Origin: Halosolutus amylolyticus | GTDB taxonomy: Archaea; Halobacteriota; Halobacteria; Halobacteriales; Natrialbaceae | Assembly: GCF_023566055.1 (NCBI RefSeq) | Contig: NZ_JALIQP010000002.1 | Span: 1-64,000, forward strand | DNA length: 64,000 nucleotides | Reading direction: 5' to 3' | Shown here: one piece after another, positions 1 through 9,024 of the stretch | Layout of the letters: every line of letters begins with the position of its first letter | Position numbering within the stretch: position 1 is the first letter of the stretch | Position numbers and translations under genes: made by a program | The notes under the pieces: generated by a model | The model's database searches: none | What the model saw: only the letters and a program-made list of their open reading frames with translations | What the model was told of the DNA's origin: nothing

Positions 1-1
1 G

Positions 2-802
2 GCGGGGCAGTCCGGCCAGCGCAAAACGCTGGCTCAGACGCTTCAGACACCACTACAACTACGATCGACCGAATCAAGCACTCAATGGCCGAACGCCAGC
101 CGAGGAGGTGCTGAACTAGACAGTGCCGACGCACACTTAGAGCCTGACGAGTACGAGTCACGCGCACACCAGGCGTATCAGCGATCGGAGAACCGCGCGG
201 CCATCGACGCGTTCTTAGACCCCGACGACGGTGACGGCATTCGTCACGCGCGACAGTCGGTTGTGACCGAGAAGTGGCTCGAAAGCGCCCACGACGAGCT
301 AGGGCTGCACGGCTACGCGGACAACGTTCTGCGAACTGAGGACGGGCTCCACGTGATCGATTACAAGCGGAACGTCCACGGCGTCCTCACGTCGTACACG
401 GCGAAATACCTGGCTGACCATTTGAACGGTGAGGCACACGAACCAGGTCGAGTCAAGAACGCGTTCCAGACGGCGACGTATATCGAGGGCGTCAAACAAT
501 CGGATCTTTACGAGGACGGGATGGACGTTCGCTTCAGTTTCTACGGGCTGCTCCACAGTACGGACGTCGAGAGTACACCGGACGGGTACGAGGTCGTGGT
601 GAGCGGTCGGTCGCGGGAAACGACCAGCGTGTACGACGAACACTACGAGACGATCTGGTCGCTCATCGAGACCGCACACGAAGGCATCACGAACGAAGCG
701 TACTCTCCAGACCCGTTCGAACCGATCAACGAGGAGGCCTGTCCGGACTGTGACTACCAGGCGATGTGTCCGGAGTATCTCGCCGAGGAGGTGCACCGAT
801 GA
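2..802 (+). CDS. Cas4/Dna2-like PD-(D/E)XK nuclease, C-terminal part (5' end outside window)
   Basis: The reading frame is open from base 2 to the TGA at 800-802, so the gene begins left of the window; an internal GTG at 263 is unlikely to be the true start because coding-like sequence continues upstream of it. The visible part contains the nuclease core HVIDYK, with an upstream G-Y-A-D acidic position, as in the PD-(D/E)XK fold. It ends with a CPDCDYQAMC cluster (C-x2-C-x5-C), which in Cas4/Dna2/AddB proteins supplies three of four ligands of a 4Fe-4S cluster; the fourth Cys would be N-terminal and is not visible. The stop overlaps the start of the helicase gene (ATGA), so the two are translationally coupled. 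Probably an exonuclease that processes DNA ends together with that helicase. Not evidence for CRISPR: no array or other cas gene is in view. Confidence 0.8.
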   Translation, partial: AGQSGQRKTLAQTLQTPLQLRSTESSTQWPNASRGGAELDSADAHLEPDEYESRAHQAYQRSENRAAIDAFLDPDDGDGIRHARQSVVTEKWLESAHDELGLHGYADNVLRTEDGLHVIDYKRNVHGVLTSYTAKYLADHLNGEAHEPGRVKNAFQTATYIEGVKQSDLYEDGMDVRFSFYGLLHSTDVESTPDGYEVVVSGRSRETTSVYDEHYETIWSLIETAHEGITNEAYSPDPFEPINEEACPDCDYQAMCPEYLAEEVHR

Positions 803-3800
803 CTGCCGACGGTCCCGAGTGGCTCCCGACCGCCGAGGACGATGTCGAGCCGGAACCCCAGCAGGCAGCCATCATCGAATCGGATGCGTATCCGATGCGC
901 GTCCTCGCCGGCGCCGGGACCGGGAAGACGTTCACGATGGTCCGGAAAATCGAGCACCTGATCGACGAGGACGGTGTATCACCGGATCGGATTCTCGCAC
1001 TCACGTTCACGAACAATGCTGCCGGCTCCATGCGGGAGAAACTCAACGCAAAACTCGGCACCGCCGGGTACGACATCGACGCGTACACGTACCACTCGAT
1101 CTGTAACGAGTTGCTGACCGACTACGCGTACGAGGCTGGGATCGATCCGGATTTCGACGTCGTCAGCGAGGTCGAGAAGTACGCGATCGTGCTGGACGTT
1201 CTCGACGACATCGAGTATCGGTGGGTGAAGCCCAACGTGTACGGCCCCGACTCGTATGGGAGCGGTGCAGCGTCCAAACTCCTCTCGTTCATCGGGACGA
1301 TGAAACGCAGCGGTATCCAGCCCGCCGAAATCGATGAATTCCTCGGGCCTGCCGAGCGGCTGTACGATCTCGCCAATCTTCCGGAGCGGATCGAAGCGAT
1401 CGCAAGCGAACATCTCGGCGGACGGTCAGTATCGACGGTTCTCGATGGACTGCCGGACGTTCGAGGTGAGCTCGTCGCTGAACGCGACGCACTCGGCGAG
1501 ACGGATGTCGAAATAGCCGTCGCGGAGTTCCTCGATCGGTTGATCGCGCTGTGTAACGGGCTTATCGACACGTTCGAAGCCCACGAGGACGGCAACCGAT
1601 CACTGCCCGACGCTGCACACAAACTCCCGAAGTACTTGTTGGGCGGGTACAGCAGCGGCGCACCGTCCGGGATTCCGGCGCTGGATCTGGAGTTACCCGA
1701 CCACCTCGATGCGTTTCTCGATGATTGCCTGACGGCACGGGATCTCGTCGCGGGGTACGCAGCGTACGAACGGGAACTCGACGAGCGAAACCTCCTCGAC
1801 TTCGACGGGCTCGTCGTCAACACTGTCGGGTTACTCAACAGCGATGCGGGGTACGAGATCGCAGACAAGTGGGAGTACGTATTCTGTGACGAGTTCCAGG
1901 ATACGGATCGTCTCCAGTTCGAACTGGTCGACTCGCTCGTCTCGAACGGCCAGTTGTTCGTCGTCGGTGACGACGATCAGGCGATTTACGAGTGGCGCGG
2001 CGCTCGCGTGTCGAACATTACGACCGAACTGACCGACGAGTACGGCCCAACGCTCACCGATAAGCCGCTGGAAGAGAACTTCCGGTCGCGGCAACCGATT
2101 CTCGACCTTGCGAACGACCTGCTCACCCGGTTGGAAGGCCGCGGGAACGAGAAAACCCTGACGCGCGTTGACGAACCCGAGTATGACGGCGACACGGTCG
2201 CCGTCGTCGACGAAGCAGACGATGACGAGGCACGGGCCCAGCAACTGGTGACCGTCACGCAGAACCTGCTGAGCGGCGCGGGTGACGAACTCGATACCGC
2301 GTACGATCCCGGGGATATCGCGCTGCTCGTCAGGAAAACCGCTCACGCCGAACCCGTTCTGAACACGTTCGATCAGGCAGGCATTCCGTACCAGGTCGCT
2401 GGCGACCTCTCGACGGACTCGATCGGCGTCGAGACCGTCGTCGCCTACCTGAAAGCGCTCGCACGACCGAAAGAAGACGAAGTGAGTTGGAATCGCGTGC
2501 TGACGATGCGGTACCGGCTGACCGACGCGGATCTTCGTCGGCTCAACGAGTACGACGACGATGACGGGTGTTTGCTGGCGGAACTCCGCGACGCTCCGCT
2601 GTCGGAGTTCGATGAACCGGAGCGCGTCCGCGAAGCCCGCACTCACGTGACGGAGTTACTGGAACTACGGGACAGGTCGTCACTGTCACACCTGTACAGC
2701 GAACTCAAGGACATCACCAACATCGAGTGGTATCTGAGCGAGCAGGAACGACGTGACCTATCTCAACTCGACGAAGTCGTCAGTCAGTACGGACAGGACG
2801 CCGTGCAACCGCCGTTGACGACCGAGTTCATCGACTCGCTGCAACACTACGAGTCACTGTTCTCCGAGAGCGGTGCGTCACCGACCGATCAACCCGAATT
2901 GGCAGACGATGCGGTTAACGTCATGACGGTCCACAAGAGCAAGGGTCTGGACTTCCCGGTCGTCCTCATGCCGCGGTTGACGGCCGACGAGTGGGAACCG
3001 AGTTCCCGCACGTACGACGCCCTCGAAGCGGGCCTCACTAACGGCGCGACTGCCGTCTTCGATGACGACTTCGTCGCACGCGATGCCAGGGAAGCCCGCC
3101 GCCTGCTTCACGTCGGCATTACCCGTGCCGAGGACGTCCTCGTCCTGCAGGGCGGCCGCGACGATGACGACGCTGATCCGTCCGATCCCCATCCGATTAC
3201 GGAATCGGTCGAGGCGATTCTTCCGGACCGCCTTCCCTGGCGACCGGAGCGCAGCCAGTTGCCTGTCTGGCGCGATATTCAGGCCTGCCTTCCGCCGGAT
3301 GCAACCAACTGGACAGAAACATTAGCCAGCGATCTCATCGGTCAAATCGGTGGGACTGTGCAATATGAGGACGACGTCCTCTCGACAGAGACAGCTCGTG
3401 ATCGCGTTCTCGATCTCGCTTCTGCGTCGCTCAACGGCAGCCTCGATCCAACGGGTGAACAGGTACGGATTCGGGTGGAAATGCTTACGGGGCCGAGGAC
3501 GCCGGCTCCGTCCCTCTCGCATAGCTACACGTCGCTACAAACCTACGAAACCTGTCCGAGACAGCACTACCTCGACTACGTCGTTAACGCGTTCCCTGAC
3601 TACAGTCCTGCCGAGAATCACGAGAGCGACGGCGTCTCACAACAAGAAATCGGGATCCTGTTCCACGATACAGCGGAACAAGCCGCCGAAAACGGCGTAC
3701 AGGAACGAGCTGGCTGGTACGAGATCTGCGAGCGACTCGCCAGCCAACAACGAGCTGAAGACGCGCTTCCCCCGGCGAAACGATGTATCGACCGGTATTT

Positions 3801-4266
3801 CGACTTACCGTTAAGCGACTACGAGATCATCGACGCCGAACGCGAGTTCGAAATCGATATCGACGGGCACGAACTCGTCGGCTTCATCGATGCCGTGTAT
3901 CGAACGCCGGACGACGAATTGCTCGTTATCGACTACAAGGCGACTGAGAGACACCGCGATCTCGACGACGACAAGCAACTCCCGATCTACCTGCTGGCAT
4001 GTCGTGATCTGTACGACGAGCCAGTAACGCAAGCAGGGTACGCGTATGTCGGCGACATCGGACCAAAGGTCGAAACCCGCTCGTTCAACGAGTCGGAACT
4101 CGAAGCCGTCGAAGAGGATATCATGGCTGCGATGAACCGGATTGCCGAGTTCTCGTTTACTGAGTACTCTACCGGTGACCACTGCCAGTGGTGCCAGCAT
4201 CACCATCTACCGTGTGCACCCGATTTGCTATCCGACATTTCAGAGACACAGATCACCAACAAATAG
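799..4266 (+). CDS. UvrD/RecB-like superfamily 1 helicase fused to a PD-(D/E)XK nuclease with Fe-S cysteines
   Basis: About 1155 residues starting at the ATG that overlaps the upstream stop. An in-frame start at 766 would lie deep in the upstream gene and is less likely. SF1A helicase motifs are all visible: Walker A LAGAGTGKT (about 36-44), Walker B FCDEFQDTD (about 362), motif III GDDDQAIYEWRG (about 390), motif V TVHKSKGLDFPVV (about 710) and motif VI HVGITRAED (about 771). The last 250 residues add a RecB/AddB-type nuclease: CPRQHYLDY (about 919), then GFIDAV and LLVIDYKA (about 1025-1047), then CQWCQHHHLPC near the C terminus, giving the four Cys of a likely 4Fe-4S nuclease. Known relatives unwind and resect double-stranded ends. 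Lying on an integrated element beside integrases, it may serve element recombination or anti-phage defence; which is not decided by sequence. Confidence 0.88.
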   Translation: MTADGPEWLPTAEDDVEPEPQQAAIIESDAYPMRVLAGAGTGKTFTMVRKIEHLIDEDGVSPDRILALTFTNNAAGSMREKLNAKLGTAGYDIDAYTYHSICNELLTDYAYEAGIDPDFDVVSEVEKYAIVLDVLDDIEYRWVKPNVYGPDSYGSGAASKLLSFIGTMKRSGIQPAEIDEFLGPAERLYDLANLPERIEAIASEHLGGRSVSTVLDGLPDVRGELVAERDALGETDVEIAVAEFLDRLIALCNGLIDTFEAHEDGNRSLPDAAHKLPKYLLGGYSSGAPSGIPALDLELPDHLDAFLDDCLTARDLVAGYAAYERELDERNLLDFDGLVVNTVGLLNSDAGYEIADKWEYVFCDEFQDTDRLQFELVDSLVSNGQLFVVGDDDQAIYEWRGARVSNITTELTDEYGPTLTDKPLEENFRSRQPILDLANDLLTRLEGRGNEKTLTRVDEPEYDGDTVAVVDEADDDEARAQQLVTVTQNLLSGAGDELDTAYDPGDIALLVRKTAHAEPVLNTFDQAGIPYQVAGDLSTDSIGVETVVAYLKALARPKEDEVSWNRVLTMRYRLTDADLRRLNEYDDDDGCLLAELRDAPLSEFDEPERVREARTHVTELLELRDRSSLSHLYSELKDITNIEWYLSEQERRDLSQLDEVVSQYGQDAVQPPLTTEFIDSLQHYESLFSESGASPTDQPELADDAVNVMTVHKSKGLDFPVVLMPRLTADEWEPSSRTYDALEAGLTNGATAVFDDDFVARDAREARRLLHVGITRAEDVLVLQGGRDDDDADPSDPHPITESVEAILPDRLPWRPERSQLPVWRDIQACLPPDATNWTETLASDLIGQIGGTVQYEDDVLSTETARDRVLDLASASLNGSLDPTGEQVRIRVEMLTGPRTPAPSLSHSYTSLQTYETCPRQHYLDYVVNAFPDYSPAENHESDGVSQQEIGILFHDTAEQAAENGVQERAGWYEICERLASQQRAEDALPPAKRCIDRYFDLPLSDYEIIDAEREFEIDIDGHELVGFIDAVYRTPDDELLVIDYKATERHRDLDDDKQLPIYLLACRDLYDEPVTQAGYAYVGDIGPKVETRSFNESELEAVEEDIMAAMNRIAEFSFTEYSTGDHCQWCQHHHLPCAPDLLSDISETQITNK

Positions 4267-4636
4267 TACCTGGAAAGACGAAGTGATGGGCTGATCCAAC
4301 GACGAGTTTCGCGGAAATCCGCGAGTTTTCTCAAGCAGGGGGAACCTGCTCACGTCACGGGATTACGAAAAGTTCGTTACAAGATCGGCGGAACAGCTGG
4401 CTGTCGCGCGCCAAGCCGACTATATTCCATCCATGAGAATCCAACAATAACTGGTTCGGAACTCTTCCAATGCCGAACGATAACGAACCCAGAAACGCCA
4501 AAACCGGCAGACGGAGACCGATTTCGTTACTCTTCTCTTCTCCGAAATCGGCTGGCAGAGAAGGAGGGTGACAACCCGAGGGTACCTATATAACCGGTGA
4601 ATAGTCTGCCTTGTCGAACACGAGAGAAGAGACGAC
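4267..4636 (+). other. Intergenic region between helicase-nuclease and recombinase
   Basis: A 370-base stretch with no convincing gene on either strand; base composition is more AT-rich than the chromosomal part of the window. The only recognisable element is the TATA box near its right end, listed separately. Confidence 0.5.
4587..4593 (+). promoter_or_regulatory. TATA box for recombinase gene at 4637
   Basis: TATATAA, the best archaeal TATA element in this gap. A transcript would be expected to start near 4615 and to reach the ATG at 4637 after a short leader. Confidence 0.55.
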
Positions 4637-5746
4637 ATGAGACTACGACCAATGGAAAAACGGGTCCGCGTGTATCTGGCCCCGCATGAATACGAGACCT
4701 ATTTGGACCACTGTGAGCGTCGAACGAGACTCGGTTCACGGATCATCGGTGAGTCGTCACCCCGAATCGGGAAAACGGTAGAACTCAGACGGAACGATTT
4801 CTTCGTTCCGGACGATCCGAATGTGAACATCGCGTTCGTAAGGTTACGTGAAACGAAAGACACCACCGAAGGAGAAAATGCACTCGGTGGAAAGACACGG
4901 ATCTCGTGGGTCCCCTGGGACTTATACGAAGAAGTACAGCAGTACTGTGAGGACAATGGCATCGGGGGCGACGATAAGATCTTCGACATAACCAGTAAAC
5001 GGTTAGGAGACCTAATCAAAGAAGCAGCTGAGGCCACAGCAATCGCGACAGGTAACGAAGACTACAGGCACATCACGTCCCACGACTTCCGGGCGTTCTA
5101 CGCGACGAACATGGTGCGACGACTCGGCGTTGATATCGAGACGGTGATGGAGATGGGAAGTTGGGGGAGCCGGAAAGCGATCGAACCGTACCTTGCGAGC
5201 CCCTTGCCTCGGGATCTGCAGAACGATCTGGCACGCGCGGGGGTGCTGGAGCGAGATGTGCCTGTCCCGCCACAACTAGACGAGTTTGGAGAGATCTTGG
5301 CCCGGCTCGAAAAGATCGAACGCGCCCTTGATCTCGATCGAGTAGTTGACGACGTGAGAGACTTGACTACAAGCGAGGTACGTGCGCTGAAACACCACGT
5401 TGAGGAAGCGGAGACTAAGTCCGACCAGCGGGAGTTCGAAGCGACCCGATCGCTGAACGAGTTCGTGAATTCGGTTACGCTGATCGGCGCAGCTACGGTC
5501 TGGAGTGGACTAGCTCTAGACCGAACGGTGACTCGAATCACACGGGAGTACAACGCGATGAATGCGACGACGGCAGCGTTGACACCAGTCGCCGGCTCCA
5601 GTGCCTACACGATTGGTTTGCTGGCAGTCATCCTTCCGCTAATGGTCATGTCGGGCACGATCATTTCGCTCGACGTAATTGCAGCGGCGACGGGAGGCGT
5701 GCTCGGATCGACCCAGTTCGAATTCCAGGGCTCGATCGAGAAGTAA
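4637..5746 (+). CDS. Tyrosine recombinase catalytic domain with C-terminal coiled coil and membrane helices
   Basis: 369 residues; a second ATG at 4652 is also possible. The first half reads as a tyrosine recombinase catalytic domain: an Arg in LGSRIIGES as the likely first catalytic Arg, a Lys in RETKDT in the beta-hairpin position, the H-x-x-R box SHDFRAF, a Trp in EMGSWGS and the nucleophile Tyr in IEPYL. The usual N-terminal core-binding SAM-like domain is missing, so the protein opens directly into the catalytic part. After residue 210 there is a charged, probably coiled-coil stretch (LARLEKIERALDL) and then hydrophobic segments, the clearest about residues 315-345 (YTIGLLAVILPLMVMSG). 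A recombinase tethered to the membrane would be unusual. It stands alone, between the helicase gene and the first integrase. Confidence 0.8.
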   Translation: MRLRPMEKRVRVYLAPHEYETYLDHCERRTRLGSRIIGESSPRIGKTVELRRNDFFVPDDPNVNIAFVRLRETKDTTEGENALGGKTRISWVPWDLYEEVQQYCEDNGIGGDDKIFDITSKRLGDLIKEAAEATAIATGNEDYRHITSHDFRAFYATNMVRRLGVDIETVMEMGSWGSRKAIEPYLASPLPRDLQNDLARAGVLERDVPVPPQLDEFGEILARLEKIERALDLDRVVDDVRDLTTSEVRALKHHVEEAETKSDQREFEATRSLNEFVNSVTLIGAATVWSGLALDRTVTRITREYNAMNATTAALTPVAGSSAYTIGLLAVILPLMVMSGTIISLDVIAAATGGVLGSTQFEFQGSIEK

Positions 5747-6057
5747 CGGTTCGAAACCAGAGTAGCCGATCAGCGAGCCTTAGGCAGCACCCCCACTTTG
5801 AGGTAAGTTCGAGATCAAGAGCAGTAGTCACCGATCAGAGGGATTTGTCGATCATGCGTTCAGCATCGACGACTGCGACCGGTCCGTAATTCGCGCAGAC
5901 CAGGGTGGGCGTCACCTGAGTGAATCCAAGTTGCCTGGTGGGCAATCAACAGGTAGGTTTTATTAACCGTCAGCCCCAGTATCTACTCACACGGCCGAGA
6001 ACCCGCGTTTCAAAGGATCGGGTTGCTCCGAAATTCGGTCTTTGCCTCCCAGGGGCG

Positions 6058-6071
6058 TATTGCCCTCTCGA
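6058..6071 (+). other. Att-like core: 14-bp copy of tRNA-Glu anticodon arm
   Basis: TATTGCCCTCTCGA here is identical to the sense strand of the tRNA-Glu(CTC) gene across its anticodon stem-loop (9059-9072 on the minus strand). No acceptor, D or T arm accompanies it, so it is not a tRNA gene. It lies 170 bases upstream of an integrase gene, and its tRNA copy lies upstream of the second integrase in the same orientation relative to that gene; the two copies are therefore inverted with respect to each other. Confidence 0.6.
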
Positions 6072-6201
6072 CGCTATAACCACGTTCGAGTGGTCAGTTC
6101 GTCGACGATCGCGACTCCGAGTCAGAGTTTCATCGCTTAACTCGATTCGGCGGCGGGCCCTGTCGTCGATATCTTCTATGCAGTGTGCTGAGGGCAAGTG
6201 C

Positions 6202-6207
6202 TTTTAA
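6202..6207 (+). promoter_or_regulatory. TATA box for integrase gene at 6240
   Basis: TTTTAA centred about 35 bases before the ATG, consistent with a very short leader of about 10 nt. Confidence 0.55.
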
Positions 6208-6239
6208 GTGAGGGCTGAATACGCCGTTTCACGAGACTC

Positions 6240-7598
6240 ATGAGTTCAGAACGCTCACACGTAGAAATAACCGGGAAGATGCAGGAGGTAGCTGGAAAAC
6301 AGGCTGCCCAAGTCCAAGCAGCGTACGATAAGTTCTACGACTGGATGCTTCGAGAAGGGAAGAAACCACGTGAAGGGACCCCGTTACAGGAATCCACGGC
6401 GAGAAATTACGTTCAACGACTCGACCAGGCACACCGGCACGTAATTCGCACGCTCAACCCCGAAGACAACGCGACGATTCGACCCGAACACGCCGACGCG
6501 TACCTCGAGCTGCTCAGAGACGACGAAATCAAGAAAGATGATGGGGATGAGTACGGGAACTCGGCCAAACGGAAATTCGAAGAGACGCTGCTGAAATACT
6601 TCCAGTGGCGATTCTACGACGGGTCACTGGCCGACGAGTGGGAGAAACCGATCAACTTCTCAGACGACACCGGAGAGGATGCGTACCGGTTCACCTACGC
6701 GGAACTCGGGAAGCTATTCGAGGTGACCACGTCCTACGGGGCGCTCCCATCGTACGGTGACGTCTCCGAAGCCGAACGCGACGAATACAACACGGTCATC
6801 GCGCAGCGTCTCAGTATCCCCAAAGATGAACTCACACAGGAAGACTGGCTGCGCGCGGATTACACCACGAAGAATCGCTCACTCGTCATGGTCGGGCACG
6901 ACGCTGGACTGACACCGAAAGAAGTCGCAAATGCGGAACGAAGCTGGTACGATCCGAAGCGCAAAATCCTGAAAATCCCCACGGAAAAAGCGTGCAAACA
7001 ACGCAAGAAAGAAGAAGCCGCGCTCAGCGACGAGGCTGCTGACGCACTCGAGCGGTGGTTCGAACTCCGTCAACGCCTCTCAGTGTATGACGGCACGGAG
7101 AAACTCTGGCTGAACCTGAACGGGACCCCGTACACGTCGGGGAGTCTGTGTCGCCTGCTGAGAACGCTCTGCGAAGAGGCAGGCATCGAGACCGAGGGGA
7201 AACCGATCAAGTGGTACAGTTTACGCTACACGATGGGGAGGAACGTAACCGAGGAAGGCGAGCTGTCGGAGGCGAACGATCAACTGCGACACTCCACCAC
7301 CAAGGCGACCAAAGGATACGACAAAACACCGGTGGAAAAACTCCAGAAGCGAGTCACCGCAACGCACGAGAAGGCAGCCGCTGCAGCCGCCGATCCCGAC
7401 TACGACCCGTTCGATGAATCGATCGATCACAGCCAAACTGCGACGCAGCGAGAATCCGTCGATATAACCGCGACGGTCGCTGCCGATCCGATCACGAAAA
7501 CGCGCGGTGGGAACATCCACGCCGACGTCGTGATCCCGGACACGACCGAAGCCCGCGCGAAACTCGCTCGGATGCTCCTCTCTGAAGAGACGGAGTAA
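6240..7598 (+). CDS. Tyrosine-type integrase, possibly lacking the first catalytic arginine
   Basis: 452 residues with the two-domain integrase layout: an N-terminal SAM-like core-binding region (about 20-140, with YVQRLDQAHRHV and the HADAYLELL block) and a C-terminal catalytic domain. The second Arg box reads WYSLRYT (the usual His is Tyr, as in the paralogue at 7674), LRH follows, and the nucleophile Tyr is in KGYDKTPVEK. At the first Arg position, where the paralogue has AALRPIEV, this protein has AGLTPKEV, so the catalytic Arg appears replaced by Thr. That may make it inactive or dependent on a neighbour. A C-terminal extension of about 80 residues begins with an Ala-rich stretch. Convergent with integrase 7674-8804, with 75 bases between the stops. 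Confidence 0.85.
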   Translation: MSSERSHVEITGKMQEVAGKQAAQVQAAYDKFYDWMLREGKKPREGTPLQESTARNYVQRLDQAHRHVIRTLNPEDNATIRPEHADAYLELLRDDEIKKDDGDEYGNSAKRKFEETLLKYFQWRFYDGSLADEWEKPINFSDDTGEDAYRFTYAELGKLFEVTTSYGALPSYGDVSEAERDEYNTVIAQRLSIPKDELTQEDWLRADYTTKNRSLVMVGHDAGLTPKEVANAERSWYDPKRKILKIPTEKACKQRKKEEAALSDEAADALERWFELRQRLSVYDGTEKLWLNLNGTPYTSGSLCRLLRTLCEEAGIETEGKPIKWYSLRYTMGRNVTEEGELSEANDQLRHSTTKATKGYDKTPVEKLQKRVTATHEKAAAAAADPDYDPFDESIDHSQTATQRESVDITATVAADPITKTRGGNIHADVVIPDTTEARAKLARMLLSEETE

Positions 7599-7673
7599 CC
7601 GAGACGGCGCCGGAATTGAAGCAGGGCCTGACGGATCGACGGTTCGCGCGGCGAAAAAGACGGAGGCGCTTCG

Positions 7674-8804
7674 CTACCCTATTCGCTCGAGCGCGTCTTT
7701 CCGGTCTTCGACCGGGACCTGATCGTATCGCATCGTGGATTTCGGGTCACGGTGGCGGAGTTGCGTCTGTGCAGCGGCTAGATCCTCTTCCCGAACCATG
7801 TACGTCCCCGTCGAGTGCCGGATCGTATACCAGCTCATTTGTCGATCTTCGATGTCGATATCGGCGAGCTCGCAGAGCCGGTGCAGCACCGACCGGAGCG
7901 ACGCTGACTGGTACGGGTTCGACTCACGCGTCAACCACAGCGCGTCCGTCCCGTCGTACTTCGCTATCGACCGGCGCTGATCGAGCCACCGGTCCAACAT
8001 CTCGACGGTCTGGTCTTTGAGCCCGACGACCCAGTTCTCACTGTTCTTGGCGGCGTCTTCGCGTGGAATCCTGAGCACGCCGTTCTCGATGTCGACCCAC
8101 GACGTGCGCGCTCGCTCGACCTCGATCGGGCGGAGCGCAGCGTCGAGACTCGTCCACGTGAGCGTCGGGATCTTCCAGGAGTTCGCGCGCTCCCAGTCGT
8201 CCCGCGTGAGCTCCGATTTCGGCTTCTCGAAGCGCTGTGCGAGGTACGTCTTCCATCGCTCGCGTTTCTCACCGGAGACGCTGTCGACGTTCGGGACGCT
8301 CCCGTACTCGAGTGCTGCCTCGCGGATCTTCGATCGTTCTTCCCGCGTCAGGTAGTCGCGTGGCGTGGTCGTCTGATTCGACCTGGAGAACGTGATCGTC
8401 GGTTCCCACTGCTCGGCACCGCGCTTGTGGTGGCGCCACTTGTACAGCATCATCAGCGCTTTTCGGCACGCCGATTTGTGCGAGTTCGACGTCTCCTGCC
8501 GTGCGAGGTACTCGAGGTACGCGTCGGCGTGTTCGTGCGTGAGGTCCGTCGTGTACCTGCTTTCTTCCCGCCAGACCCAGCGGTAGTACTGGTCCATGCG
8601 GCTCGCTCGGTTCTTCACGGTCGAGTGTGCGTACCCATCGGCGCGTTTCGGGTTCTTGCCGAACGCCAGCAGCCACTCGAGACAGTGTTCGCGCTCGGTC
8701 CGGTAATCGATCACCTGTCGCTCGTTCAGCTGTTCAGCGGAGGGTTCTGGGACGACCGAGATCTCCGCTAACGGACCGGGAGCGGCGTCGCTATCGTCGG
8801 TCAT
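7674..8804 (-). CDS. Tyrosine-type integrase adjacent to tRNA-Glu
   Basis: 376 residues. The N-terminal core-binding domain (about 35-135) includes the block EHADAYLEYL, shared with the integrase at 6240. In the catalytic domain the first Arg is present in AALRPIEV, the second box is WYTIRHST, then LRHRDPKS and the nucleophile Tyr in MRYDQVPVED. It therefore has the residues expected for activity, with Tyr in place of the box-II His. Its start lies 220 bases from the 3' end of the tRNA-Glu gene, the standard arrangement for an element integrated in a tRNA. The ATG overlaps the sequence CGGTCATTGCC, which recurs in the tRNA gene. This is the likeliest integrase of the element on the left. Confidence 0.9.
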   Translation of the reverse strand: MTDDSDAAPGPLAEISVVPEPSAEQLNERQVIDYRTEREHCLEWLLAFGKNPKRADGYAHSTVKNRASRMDQYYRWVWREESRYTTDLTHEHADAYLEYLARQETSNSHKSACRKALMMLYKWRHHKRGAEQWEPTITFSRSNQTTTPRDYLTREERSKIREAALEYGSVPNVDSVSGEKRERWKTYLAQRFEKPKSELTRDDWERANSWKIPTLTWTSLDAALRPIEVERARTSWVDIENGVLRIPREDAAKNSENWVVGLKDQTVEMLDRWLDQRRSIAKYDGTDALWLTRESNPYQSASLRSVLHRLCELADIDIEDRQMSWYTIRHSTGTYMVREEDLAAAQTQLRHRDPKSTMRYDQVPVEDRKDALERIG

Positions 8805-8959
8805 TGCCCCACCTCCGAACAGGGGCCCGTTGATTGCCCACGAATTTTCGCCGATCGCCGGACGGCGCCGAAAATTTCCCGTCGAGTTTCATTGCCCTTA
8901 ATTTCAGGCGAATCGCAAGAGGGAGACGGGTTCGGTACTCCACTTGAATCGAATTGCCC
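8803..8959 (+). repeat. Four dispersed copies of heptamer ATTGCCC between integrase and tRNA-Glu
   Basis: ATTGCCC occurs at 8803, 8833, 8891 and 8953, all in the same orientation. Related sequence is in the adjacent tRNA anticodon stem and upstream of the other integrase. The arrangement resembles arm-type binding sites for an integrase, but this is inferred from position and repetition only. Confidence 0.5.
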
Positions 8960-9024
8960 AACATCATGGTCGTGTAGCGTACTCGTTCACGACCGAAAAC
9001 CGCAGGAAGGAATCGGGGTAGGAG

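Larger units (their letters stand above)
5747..6239 (+). other. Intergenic region upstream of integrase 6240, with att-like sequence
   Basis: A 493-base gap without a supported gene; short open frames exist on both strands but have no recognisable protein features. It contains GGGCAAT at 5939-5945, matching the heptamer repeated upstream of the other integrase, a 14-bp copy of the tRNA-Glu anticodon arm, a short inverted repeat (ACCAC-GTTCGA-GTGGT, about 6079-6094) and a TATA box. This is the layout expected of an integrase attachment region. Confidence 0.5.

Noticed and set aside
2-802. CRISPR-associated Cas4
   Set aside because: Cas4-like motifs are present, but there are no repeats, cas1/cas2 or other cas genes in view, and the coupled helicase points to an end-processing pair.
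6030-6100. Second tRNA gene or tRNA pseudogene around the 14-bp match
   Set aside because: Only the anticodon-arm sequence matches; acceptor, D and T arms cannot be formed.
5920-6207. Small protein in the gap before the integrase at 6240
   Set aside because: The open frame has no domain, poor codon bias and overlaps the att-like and repeat features.
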